A stretch of 64,000 nucleotides of DNA, from assembly GCA_023390335.1 (NCBI GenBank), contig JAEWCZ010000073.1, positions 68,939 to 132,938 on the forward strand, read 5' to 3'. The notes under the pieces were generated by a model, which did not search any database, was not told the origin of the DNA, and saw only the letters and a list, made by a program, of their open reading frames with translations. Origin of the DNA: Bacillota bacterium (lineage in GTDB: Bacteria > Bacillota > Clostridia > Acetivibrionales > DSM-1351). The position numbers and the translations under genes were made by a program. This document shows, piece after piece, positions 45,062 to 52,920 of this stretch; within the stretch, counting starts at the first letter, position 1, and each line of letters begins with the position of its first letter.

Positions 45062-46108
45062 TCAAAACCCTTCATTCAAAACTTCCCAGCTTCCATTTTG
45101 ATGCACTCTACCTAAAATAATGCTTCTTGGGGCATCTGTTGAAGTAACCTGTACTTTAAAAGCAATCATATTTTCTGTACTATATTCCTTTCCATAATCT
45201 TGGTTCATGGAGCTGTTATTTATATCTATTTTAATAGATATAATATTAAGATTGGTTTTTTCTGCATAGTATTTCTTTGCAACTTCTATTGCTTTTGAAA
45301 TATCGGAAGCCGAGAATTTTATGCCTCTTGAATTATTGTCCTTGGGCGTTGGCGTAGTTTGAGTAGTTTCATTACTATCACTATTCTTATCTTCCGGCTT
45401 TGGTATAAAATAGTCAGAGTCACTTGTTGTAACATTTCTTTTATATGAAGCTATAATATTACCATTATCCTCTAACCTAACATGAATAGCATTAATAGTA
45501 GAAGTCCCGTCTGAGTAAGAAATATTCATTAATATCTCATCTTCACGAAGGGAATTGTTTAATTTCTTAATACTCATATTAGCATTGTCTGTAAGAGTTC
45601 TAATCGTATCGTTAGGCTCCCAGTTTATTAATAGGTATTTATATTCTGATTCCGGCTTACCATAACGTATAATAAAATTCTTTCTCATCCCAAGGGGTTG
45701 TCTCTTGTCAGTGCAATCAATAAAATTAATATATTGGTTGTTGCATGAAAAACGGATATATTCTATGTCCTTGCCGGTTATATACATTTGTAGCATATGA
45801 CCCTTCATTTCTCCGCTATTACTTATGGTTCCTGTAGTAAACTCCACACCCTGAGATGTAATCTCGGTATTGGTTCCATACGCATATACTGTAATGGATG
45901 TTGTTTGGTTAACAAATGTTACTACTCCCATAACTATAATAAAGCAAATCATGAACGCAAAAATTGGTTTTAAAATCATATTTTTTTTCTTTACAGGTGT
46001 GTGAGTATAATCTGTTTTGTGTTTCTTTATATTTATGTATATTTTTTCAGTTGTATTGTTTGTAGGGGTTATTGACTCAAAAATATTATTGATGTTTTTA
46101 TTAGTCAT
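45062..46108 (-). CDS. Anti-sigma-type membrane protein
   Basis: 348 residues. A short cytoplasmic N-terminus, one membrane helix (PIFAFMICFIIVMGVVTFV) and a ~250-residue extracytoplasmic beta-rich region ending in a Thr/Asn-rich linker and a small C-terminal domain with VAKKYYAEKTNLNIISIKIDINN. Its gene overlaps the sigma gene by 8 nt, the usual sigma/anti-sigma arrangement, so it probably binds and controls that sigma factor. No zinc-binding ZAS motif is seen. Confidence 0.65.
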   Translation of the reverse strand: MTNKNINNIFESITPTNNTTEKIYINIKKHKTDYTHTPVKKKNMILKPIFAFMICFIIVMGVVTFVNQTTSITVYAYGTNTEITSQGVEFTTGTISNSGEMKGHMLQMYITGKDIEYIRFSCNNQYINFIDCTDKRQPLGMRKNFIIRYGKPESEYKYLLINWEPNDTIRTLTDNANMSIKKLNNSLREDEILMNISYSDGTSTINAIHVRLEDNGNIIASYKRNVTTSDSDYFIPKPEDKNSDSNETTQTTPTPKDNNSRGIKFSASDISKAIEVAKKYYAEKTNLNIISIKIDINNSSMNQDYGKEYSTENMIAFKVQVTSTDAPRSIILGRVHQNGSWEVLNEGF

Positions 46109-46559
46109 GAAATACTCCTCCTAAATCAATTTTTAGACGTTCTCTGCCTTTGCAAAGCTGTGTACGTATCGTACTTTCATTGCGGTTCAATATTTGTGAA
46201 ATTTGCTTAACAGAATAACCCTCATAATAGTAAAGATATAAAACAGTTTTATATTTTAATGGCAGGGAAAGGAGTCTATCCACTATCTCGTGCGATTCAT
46301 GTTTATCCCAATAAGGCACATCGGGTAAGCTATCAATATCTATACGTCGGGATTTCCACCAGCTTTTCATAATATCCTTACAATGATTGTGTGTTGTCAG
46401 AATAAACCATGCCTTTTCATGCTGATAATCATTAAATGTCTTTCCGGTTTCTAAATACTTGATAAAAATTGCCTGTACAACATCCTCCGCATCTGCGGAA
46501 TTTCTAAGATACATATAACAAAGACGATATACTGTTTTTACATTTCGCTTATACAACAT
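46101..46559 (-). CDS. ECF-type RNA polymerase sigma factor, probably frameshifted at 5' end
   Basis: 152 residues from this ATG. Region 2 (VYRLCYMYLRNSADAEDVVQAIFIKYL) and region 4 (LPLKYKTVLYLYYYEGYSVKQISQILNRNESTIRTQL) are clear. The frame is open upstream and encodes LLYTDEEFE, typical of the missing N-terminus, but has no start. A plausible start with MVDE lies at 46600 in another frame, so a one-base loss near 46585-46588 (a run of four T on the minus strand) is likely. If real, the gene may be inactive; if a sequencing error, it is an intact ECF sigma factor paired with the anti-sigma gene. Confidence 0.75.
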   Translation of the reverse strand: MLYKRNVKTVYRLCYMYLRNSADAEDVVQAIFIKYLETGKTFNDYQHEKAWFILTTHNHCKDIMKSWWKSRRIDIDSLPDVPYWDKHESHEIVDRLLSLPLKYKTVLYLYYYEGYSVKQISQILNRNESTIRTQLCKGRERLKIDLGGVFHD

Positions 46560-46723
46560 TTCAAATTCTTCATCTGTATAAAGTAAAATTCATCTACCAT
46601 TTTTTTACTTCCACATTTATAACACGATTTAGAATATAATAAAGTCTTATTTACAAGAAAAATAGTTTTCCTTCCATTATTGCTAATTAATATAAATATT
46701 CTACTAAAAGTAATCGTAACAAT

Positions 46724-46750
46724 AATTGACCATGTGGTCAAATGGTCAAT
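46724..46750. promoter_or_regulatory. Nested inverted repeats upstream of the sigma gene
   Basis: TTGACCATGTGGTCAA, a perfect 7-2-7 dyad, is overlapped by a second pair, ATTGACCAT and ATGGTCAAT. It lies about 130 nt upstream of the sigma gene start and just below the preceding operon's terminator; a regulator-binding site is likely. Confidence 0.4.
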
Positions 46751-46770
46751 TATTATATAAGTATATATGA

Positions 46771-46810
46771 AAAAACCCCATTTACGGTAAATCCTGTAAA
46801 TGGGGTTTTT
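46771..46810 (-). terminator. Terminator of the NAD-salvage/radical SAM operon
   Basis: AAAAACCCCATTTAC and GTAAATGGGGTTTTT form a 15-bp stem with T-runs on both strands, 14 nt below the last operon gene. Confidence 0.9.
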
Positions 46811-46823
46811 ATTGACTAACAAC

Positions 46824-47099
46824 TCAGTTAATTTTCTCAATCACTACAATACAAGTACTGTCAGGCAGCCTTACCAGTTTTCTGTTCTCATCAAAAAACT
46901 CTACTTTTTGAGACAACGCTATTGTATAGCCTTCTTGTAAGAAATGCTTAAACTCGATTATTTTGGCATCTTTACCTAAAGTCGAAGCGATAAACTCTTT
47001 AAATCCACTTGGAGTAAAATATCCGAATTGCTCGTTTACTTCATGAACATACGACTTTTCTCCCCAAGTATAAGTATAAAGAAATTCCAAATACATCAT
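46824..47099 (-). CDS. Small protein resembling a SAM-methyltransferase C-terminus
   Basis: 91 residues, with YTYTWGEKSYVHEVNEQFGYFTP, EFKHFLQEGYTIALSQKVEFFDE and LPDSTCIVVIEK. The last part recalls the C-terminal segment of some class I SAM-dependent methyltransferases, but no SAM-binding glycine motif is present, so it would lack that domain. The start overlaps the radical SAM stop as ATGA, so the two are co-translated. Function unknown. Confidence 0.5.
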   Translation of the reverse strand: MMYLEFLYTYTWGEKSYVHEVNEQFGYFTPSGFKEFIASTLGKDAKIIEFKHFLQEGYTIALSQKVEFFDENRKLVRLPDSTCIVVIEKIN

Positions 47100-48076
47100 T
47101 CAAACTTTTTATACAATTGAGTACAATGGCAATCATCGCACCAATGGGAACGTTTTGATTTTCTCAAATCCTTAAAATACCCTTCTACTTTATCTATATC
47201 TTCAATTTCTTTAATTGAATTAATATGTAACATATACTCGTATGAAGTATAACTACAAGGGCTTATAAAGCCGTTTTCATTTATAAACCAAAACCATCTC
47301 CCAGGATTACATTCATCTATTTTAATTTTCTTATTTTCAGTTGAGGACATAATTCTCCCCAAATAATCATCGTTGCCATGAATCAACAAACCCATTTTAT
47401 AAAATTTTTCTTTCAACCTCGGTAAATCTGAGGAAAACTGTTTTACCTGATTATAGAGCAACCTATTGTCTTCATAAAATTCCGGTCTATCAAACCCGCC
47501 AAGCTGGTTAAATGTAATTTCATTTACGCCCAAAGCAACAAGTTCTTTGCAAAATTCCTCGAAGCTTTCTATGTTTTCTCTCATCAAAATTGTATTTACT
47601 TTGATAATAAGATTGCTTCCGGCTTCCTTCTTTTCTTTACTTAACTGAAGGATATTTTTTGTTACTTTCTCATAATGTCCATTCAACTTGCGAATTCTGT
47701 CATTGCATTGTCTGAAGCCATCCAAGCTAAATACTATTTCTGAAAAATGCTGTACTATGCCCTCCCTTGTTTCTTTTGAAGAAAGTAATAATCCATTTGT
47801 TGTAGTACTTATATTAATACCATAATTCTCATTAATCTCCTTTGATAATGGGATTATATGATCCCATAAAAATGGCTCCCCACCAATCCAGCTTATTAAT
47901 GTTTCTTGCTTACTTACATCCTTATACATGCCTAGAATCTTCAAAAACTTTAAGATATCTTCATAATCAGCGACATCTCTCTTTCTTATAACCTCATTAC
48001 TATACGAACAAAACAGGCAGTTCATATTACAATTTTGAGTTATTCTCCATACGATGACCCTTTTAGAATTACACAT
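47096..48076 (-). CDS. Radical SAM/SPASM-like protein
   Basis: 326 residues. WRITQNCNMNCLFCSYS has the CxxxCxxC motif that binds the 4Fe-4S cluster and cleaves SAM. The TIM-barrel half continues to about 200, and a C-terminal part holds further cysteines (ECNPG, SPCSY, CDDCHC) like a SPASM auxiliary-cluster domain. Such enzymes often modify peptides or proteins. ATG 48076 lies 7 nt after the upstream stop; an ATG nine codons earlier is possible. Substrate unknown; neighbours are unusual for this family. Confidence 0.75.
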   Translation of the reverse strand: MCNSKRVIVWRITQNCNMNCLFCSYSNEVIRKRDVADYEDILKFLKILGMYKDVSKQETLISWIGGEPFLWDHIIPLSKEINENYGINISTTTNGLLLSSKETREGIVQHFSEIVFSLDGFRQCNDRIRKLNGHYEKVTKNILQLSKEKKEAGSNLIIKVNTILMRENIESFEEFCKELVALGVNEITFNQLGGFDRPEFYEDNRLLYNQVKQFSSDLPRLKEKFYKMGLLIHGNDDYLGRIMSSTENKKIKIDECNPGRWFWFINENGFISPCSYTSYEYMLHINSIKEIEDIDKVEGYFKDLRKSKRSHWCDDCHCTQLYKKFE

Positions 48077-48083
48077 TATTTGA

Positions 48084-49019
48084 TCAACTCCAATCAAACT
48101 CATAATTGACTTTTAATCGTCGAATAATTTCTTCTTCATGTTTTGCGGAAAAGCGAATAGTTTCCTCATCTAAGATTATTTTTTTATCTATAAATCGATC
48201 TAATAAATAATGGTCTTTCAAAAATTCTATTGCTCCGCCAATGCAAAATTTCTGCTCCCAGCCGTGTCTATACGAGTAATCTTCGTTTGTAATAACAGGA
48301 TAGTCCTTTATAAAGCTTTCAACCGTGCCAGCTTTGTTAAGTTTTAGGTACATCCACAAAATTACATCATAAATAAAGTAAGAATCCTCGTCCTTATGGA
48401 TATAAAATTTATCATAGCCCTGAACAGCCACATTGTATTCCAGAAAGTGCTTGAGACATACCGTTCTGAACCGTTGCTCAATGTTATCAATTTCATTTAC
48501 GCAATCAATACACTGCTTTAATTTTTCTGAAAACGCTCCGTACATGATTTGACCTGGAGTCTTTTTTCTATTTTCAAGTTTTCTTTGCCTTTCTTTTTCT
48601 TTATATTCCTCTTGCTGCCCATTTTCAATCACCCTGATAGCTTCAAAAACAGCGTGCTTTAACTCTTCATCTGATAAACCACACCTTATTGGAATACGAG
48701 AATAAATCTTAATCTCAGACTGTTGAATCGGGCGTTTATCAGCATTAATAGAATACCCTTCTCTAGCAAGCTCAATTGAAGCATAATTGCCATTAACCCT
48801 TAATAAAAAGTACCAGTAACTGGTTCTATCATCTGTATGAGCAATTCCAGCACTAATCCAACCTTTATAAAGTACTGCAATCTGATGTTTTTGTTCAAGC
48901 GCCCACTTACGAAGTTCAACTTTTTTATGTCCAAGGGGCTCTTCTAAATTCATTTCGGTTAATATCTGTAATGATTCGGCATCGATTTCAACATATTGAA
49001 AGTTTAATTTCTCTGTCAT
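48084..49019 (-). CDS. Unknown protein of the NAD-salvage operon
   Basis: 311 residues. The first ~140 residues are mixed alpha/beta (AVLYKGWISAGIAHTDDRTSYWYFLLRVNG), followed by a charged helix (EYKEKERQRKLENRKK) and a helical rest with IDCVNEIDNIEQRFRTVCLKHFLEYNVAVQGYDKFYI. No known catalytic motif. ATG 49019 is chosen over a GTG at 49028 because GGGGTGG precedes it. Co-transcribed with pncB above and the radical SAM gene below, possibly its substrate or partner. Confidence 0.55.
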   Translation of the reverse strand: MTEKLNFQYVEIDAESLQILTEMNLEEPLGHKKVELRKWALEQKHQIAVLYKGWISAGIAHTDDRTSYWYFLLRVNGNYASIELAREGYSINADKRPIQQSEIKIYSRIPIRCGLSDEELKHAVFEAIRVIENGQQEEYKEKERQRKLENRKKTPGQIMYGAFSEKLKQCIDCVNEIDNIEQRFRTVCLKHFLEYNVAVQGYDKFYIHKDEDSYFIYDVILWMYLKLNKAGTVESFIKDYPVITNEDYSYRHGWEQKFCIGGAIEFLKDHYLLDRFIDKKIILDEETIRFSAKHEEEIIRRLKVNYEFDWS

Positions 49020-49034
49020 AACGACCACCCCGTT

Positions 49035-50477
49035 CTATTTTACCGAATACTCTTGCAGCAACCTTTCCTTCATCTCCCACAATGGCCTTGACAAATCTAC
49101 GTAGTATTTGTGTGGGTTTTCGAACCTTTTTATTTCATCCCATAATGTATCGGTTTGCTCTTTGCAGTAGCTTTTTATTTCGCTTAACTTCGGACTTTCA
49201 TATACACAGTTTCCCTTATCAAAAATGCTAATCAAAAGTCTTTTTGCAATAAAATTAGTTACAACCTTCCTTTTCCAAGTATATTCAGGATCAAATAATT
49301 CATAAGGCTTGCTTTCATCTATTTCCTCATCATTAGTTGTAAGGACATCTGCAATTGCTTTTCCGCTCTCCTTATCAAAAAGTCTCCAAGCCTGTTTAAA
49401 TCCTGGATTGGTTATTTTCCCTACATTTTCACTAAGTTTTATTTTAGGAATCATTTGCCCATTTTCTTCAACTGCTACCAGCTTATATACACCGCCAAAC
49501 ACAGGTTCTGACTTGGAAGTGATTAGACGTTCCCCAACACCGAACAAGTCCACCTGTGCACCTTGAATAAGTATATCTCTGATAATAAATTCATCCAATG
49601 AATTTGACGCCACTATACTGCAGTCTTGAAACCCAGCGTCATCCAGCATTTTTCGGGCTTCCTTCGAAAGATATGTTATATCGCCACTATCAATCCTTAT
49701 TCCCTTGGGCCTGAATCCTCTCGGAACTAATTCCTCGTTAAACACTTTTATTGCATTGGGTACACCGGATTTTAACACATTGTAGGTATCTACGAGAAAT
49801 GTACAATTGCTGGGATAGGTCAAAGCATAAGCACGGAAAGCCTCTAATTCAGTTGGAAACATCTGAATCCAGCTGTGGGCCATTGTACCGATAGCTGGAA
49901 TGTCAAACTCCTTTTCTGCTATTGTACATGCAGTTCCAACACAGCCACCTATGTATGCAGCCCTTGCTCCATATACAGCTCCATCATAGCCTTGTGCCCT
50001 TCTTGAACCGAACTCCATAACATCTCTTCCCTGAGCAGCTCTGACAATTCGGTTTGCCTTTGTTGCTATCAGGCTTTGATGATTTATTGTTAATAAAATC
50101 ATTGTTTCAATAAACTGTGCTTCAATAACAGGTCCCCTTACCGTTACTACAGGTTCATTTGGAAATATAGGAGTTCCTTCAGGTATAGCCCAAACATCAC
50201 AGCTGAACTTAAAATTCTTAAGGTATTGCAAAAATTCTTCACTGAATAGATTTTTACTCCTCAGATATTCAATATCTTTATCATCAAACTTAAGATTTTT
50301 CAGGTACTCTATAAGCTGCTCAACTCCAGCCATTATTGCATAGCCACCATTATCCGGAACCTTTCTAAAAAACATATCAAAATATGCCTGTTTATCTTTC
50401 AAACCATTCTGAAAATACCCATTTGCCATGGTTAATTCATAAAAATCCGTCAGCATCGTTAAATTCATCTTATCCAT
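49035..50477 (-). CDS. pncB: Nicotinate phosphoribosyltransferase
   Basis: 480 residues. MLTDFYELTMANGYF at the N-terminus, GSRRAQGYDGAVYGARAAYIGG around the active site, GTMAHSWIQMF with the catalytic His, and RIDSGDITYLSKEARKMLDDAGF identify PncB, which makes nicotinate mononucleotide from nicotinate, PRPP and ATP in NAD salvage. ATG directly abuts the nicotinamidase stop, behind GGGGGTGG. Confidence 0.95.
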   Translation of the reverse strand: MDKMNLTMLTDFYELTMANGYFQNGLKDKQAYFDMFFRKVPDNGGYAIMAGVEQLIEYLKNLKFDDKDIEYLRSKNLFSEEFLQYLKNFKFSCDVWAIPEGTPIFPNEPVVTVRGPVIEAQFIETMILLTINHQSLIATKANRIVRAAQGRDVMEFGSRRAQGYDGAVYGARAAYIGGCVGTACTIAEKEFDIPAIGTMAHSWIQMFPTELEAFRAYALTYPSNCTFLVDTYNVLKSGVPNAIKVFNEELVPRGFRPKGIRIDSGDITYLSKEARKMLDDAGFQDCSIVASNSLDEFIIRDILIQGAQVDLFGVGERLITSKSEPVFGGVYKLVAVEENGQMIPKIKLSENVGKITNPGFKQAWRLFDKESGKAIADVLTTNDEEIDESKPYELFDPEYTWKRKVVTNFIAKRLLISIFDKGNCVYESPKLSEIKSYCKEQTDTLWDEIKRFENPHKYYVDLSRPLWEMKERLLQEYSVK

Positions 50478-51149
50478 TTATTCCACCCCCTGAACCACTT
50501 CTATTCCATTAATCATCATGTTATATAGTGCCATTACATTCATCAAATCTCCGTTATGCAGATCTAAATCATAAGTGTCAACCTCATTTATTGGTACAAT
50601 AATCCTTACTTTCTTATTTTGCATATTAAACCAAGTCTTTAATGTCACCGCGAATTGCTGTACACAGATATCGGTACAGTCACCGGTAATTATAAAAGTA
50701 TTTATATGATCATTTTCCTTAAGCCATTGCTGAAATGCTTTTTCTTGAAAACCATTGGTAGAGTTTTTAGGAATAAGCGTATAACCTCCAAGTTTCCTAA
50801 GTTCATCAACCATTTCCCCTTCGCTGGTACCAATCATACAGTGTGCCGGATAAGCATCAAATTCCGGTGATGCTGTTGTGTGGCAGTCTGCGAATGCAAG
50901 CTTTGTAATGTTTAATTCATCGCAAGTCTTGAACAATTCTGCTATATTGGGAATCAAGGCTTCCACTCTAGGGCTTTTCAATGCCCCCTCCCTGGCAAAA
51001 CCATTTATCATATCAACTATTACAAGGGCCGTTTGTTTACCCTGTAAGTCTTTCAATTGAATAGCCGGGAGCTTTGCCAGTACGTCAAATATCCCCTCCA
51101 GAGTTTTAACACTTCTTTTTATAAACTCATTTTTATTTATCATTTTCAT
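50478..51149 (-). CDS. pncA: Nicotinamidase/isochorismatase-family hydrolase
   Basis: 223 residues. The cysteine-hydrolase triad is visible: Asp in LVIVDMINGF, Lys in LIPKNSTNGF, Cys in TGDCTDICVQQFA. Metal ligands are probably in ADCHTTASPEFDAYPAHC. With pncB next to it the substrate is almost certainly nicotinamide. ATG 51149 follows GAGAGGAG; it overlaps no gene but its upstream frame runs into nrtR. Confidence 0.88.
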   Translation of the reverse strand: MKMINKNEFIKRSVKTLEGIFDVLAKLPAIQLKDLQGKQTALVIVDMINGFAREGALKSPRVEALIPNIAELFKTCDELNITKLAFADCHTTASPEFDAYPAHCMIGTSEGEMVDELRKLGGYTLIPKNSTNGFQEKAFQQWLKENDHINTFIITGDCTDICVQQFAVTLKTWFNMQNKKVRIIVPINEVDTYDLDLHNGDLMNVMALYNMMINGIEVVQGVE

Positions 51150-51163
51150 ATCGATTTCTCCTC

Positions 51164-52075
51164 TCACTCTGCTGTATTACTCCAGTTAGGGTTAAACTTG
51201 AATAATTTTGATGGCCTATGCCCTGCATCCTTGGTATACTCATTTGTTTCAACAACCATATCAGCTGTCTTCCTTCTGAAATTTGCTTTTAACAGCTCGG
51301 TATCAAGAATAACTTCATACACCTGCTGAAGCTCTGTAAGAGTAAATAAATCCGGCATAAGATTAAATGCTATATCCGTATACTCAATTTTGCTGCGTAA
51401 TCTTTCAATGGCATATTCGATAACTTTTGCATGGTCAAAAGCTATTCCATTTGATTCAACTACTTCTCTATCTACTTTAGTCACCTTACCCTCAACAGTC
51501 TTCATAATTTTAACTATTGCAGAAAGGTTATTTTCATCATTAGATAAACTCAGTTTGAACAATCTTTGCAAAACATATCCTTTTTCAGTTATTGTCTTTT
51601 GCTCTTGATATAACCTGCAGGATACCGTAAACCATTTTGCATCATCTGCATCATCACTCGCCCTGATATCAAGTGTCGAACTTTCAACTAGGGACATATA
51701 GGAGGTGCTTATTACTCTTGTACGAGGATCCCTGCTCACATCTCCCCATGTATAAAGCTGTTCCATATATAATTTTCCAATGTTGGTTTCCTCTTTTAAT
51801 TCCCTTAGAGCTGCTTCATCCAAGCTTTCATCCATTTGTACAAATCCACCCGGAAGAGCCCATTGTCCAATGTACGGATGGTCACCCCTTTTAATCATTA
51901 GGAGTCTTAATACTTTTTCAGGAAGCTTCCTATAGTTTTCCTTATCTTCATCAGTTACTGTAAAAATCAGCATATCTACTGTTATCGAAGGTCTCTCAAA
52001 TTTGCGGGCATCATATGCTGCCAGAAATTGTTGTTCGGTAAGACCCAATTTATTTTTCAATGTATTATCCTGCAT
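51164..52075 (-). CDS. nrtR: NrtR-type Nudix regulator of NAD metabolism
   Basis: 303 residues. Nudix domain with box GGFVQMDESLDEAALRELKEET, in which the Gly after the EE is replaced by Asn (TNI), then a C-terminal winged helix (LPDLFTLTELQQVYEVILD, TELLKANFRRKTADMVVET, HRPSKLFKF). This is the NrtR layout: an ADP-ribose-binding Nudix domain fused to a DNA-binding domain that represses NAD genes. Position ahead of pncA and pncB agrees. Whether Nudix activity survives the Gly change is open. Confidence 0.9.
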   Translation of the reverse strand: MQDNTLKNKLGLTEQQFLAAYDARKFERPSITVDMLIFTVTDEDKENYRKLPEKVLRLLMIKRGDHPYIGQWALPGGFVQMDESLDEAALRELKEETNIGKLYMEQLYTWGDVSRDPRTRVISTSYMSLVESSTLDIRASDDADDAKWFTVSCRLYQEQKTITEKGYVLQRLFKLSLSNDENNLSAIVKIMKTVEGKVTKVDREVVESNGIAFDHAKVIEYAIERLRSKIEYTDIAFNLMPDLFTLTELQQVYEVILDTELLKANFRRKTADMVVETNEYTKDAGHRPSKLFKFNPNWSNTAE

Positions 52076-52115
52076 TACATCACCCTCGTTTTTATGTTAA
52101 ATGATATTCTCTTTG

Positions 52116-52126
52116 TGATATTATCA
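52116..52126. promoter_or_regulatory. Possible NrtR operator
   Basis: TGATATTATCA, a perfect 11-bp palindrome. The flanking arms AATGATA (52100) and TATCATT (52122) form a wider dyad. It sits between the -10 box and the start of nrtR. Confidence 0.45.
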
Positions 52127-52139
52127 TTTTGTTACTATC

Positions 52140-52169
52140 ATTATATTGTCATCTGTATTTTTTTGTCAA
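52140..52169 (-). promoter_or_regulatory. Promoter of the nrtR-pncA-pncB operon
   Basis: TTGACA (52164-52169), 18 nt, TATAAT (52140-52145) on the minus strand, 65 nt before the nrtR start. Confidence 0.75.
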
Positions 52170-52241
52170 TACAATTTTATATTTTTACAAAAATTTTTAA
52201 ATTTGATGTACTGTTCTCATTAGATTGAAAAAATAGACAAA

Positions 52242-52280
52242 AACAATAAAAAGCCCTTATATCAAGGACTTTTTATTGTT
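52242..52280 (-). terminator. Terminator of the tRNA cluster
   Basis: AACAATAAAAAG and CTTTTTATTGTT plus an inner CCTT-AAGG stem; T-run on the minus strand. Lies 10 nt below tRNA-Cys. Confidence 0.8.
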
Positions 52281-52289
52281 TTTTAGATT

Positions 52290-52364
<75 letters not shown>

Positions 52365-52408
52365 ATCAATATTGAGGCAGACCACGTAAGCAATCTGCCT
52401 CATTTGTT

Positions 52409-52483
52409 TGGAGCGGGTTAAGAGATTCGAACTCTCGACTTTCACCTTGGCAAGGTGACACTCTACCACTGAGTTAAACCCGC
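52409..52483 (-). tRNA. tRNA-Gly (GCC)
   Basis: Acceptor GCGGGTT/AACCCGC, anticodon loop CTTGCCAAG giving GCC, T-loop TTCGAAT, CCA encoded. Confidence 0.95.
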
Positions 52484-52515
52484 ATGTAAATTGCAAAAAC
52501 TTTTGCAATTTATCT

Positions 52516-52591
52516 TGGTGCCCAGAGCCGGAATCGAACCAGCGACACGGGGATTTTCAGTCCCCTGCTCTACCGACTGAGCTATCTGGGC
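52516..52591 (-). tRNA. tRNA-Phe (GAA)
   Basis: Acceptor GCCCAGA/TCTGGGC, anticodon loop CTGAAAA giving GAA, T-loop TTCGATT, CCA encoded. A 12-bp hairpin separates it from tRNA-Gly. Confidence 0.95.
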
Positions 52592-52595
52592 AAAT

Positions 52596-52672
52596 TGGCG
52601 ACCCGGAACGGGCTCGAACCGTCGACCTCCAGCGTGACAGGCTGGCATTCTAACCAACTGAACTACCGGGCC
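52596..52672 (-). tRNA. tRNA-Asp (GTC)
   Basis: Acceptor stem with GGCCCGG and CCGGGTC, anticodon loop CTGTCAC giving GTC, T-loop TTCGAGC, CCA encoded. Only 4 nt separate it from tRNA-Phe. Confidence 0.93.
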
Positions 52673-52695
52673 AATTTATTGTCCTTCACGGAAAA

Positions 52696-52771
52696 TGGTG
52701 GGAACTATAGGGCTCGAGCCTATGACCCTCTGCTTGTAAGGCAGATGCTCTCCCAGCTGAGCTAAGCTCCC
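52696..52771 (-). tRNA. tRNA-Val (TAC)
   Basis: Acceptor stem GGGAGCT with AGTTCCC, anticodon loop CTTACAA giving TAC, T-loop TTCGAGC, CCA encoded. First tRNA of the cluster, flanked by long inverted repeats. Confidence 0.94.
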
Positions 52772-52920
52772 AAGGGTTATTTCCGTGAGCGACAATTGAT
52801 AGTATACAAAAGTATTTCACTAAAGTCAACAACTTTTTTCGCTTTTTTTAAGAATTATTTTAAATATACGTTATATTACTCTCAAAAGCTTTAAAATTCT
52901 AAGCGACACATTTTTTTTAT

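Noticed and set aside
46538..46840. 100-codon frame upstream of the sigma factor
   Set aside because: It runs through the promoter, the dyad and the terminator. Only its last ~20 codons (MVDE...) matter, as the displaced start of the sigma gene.
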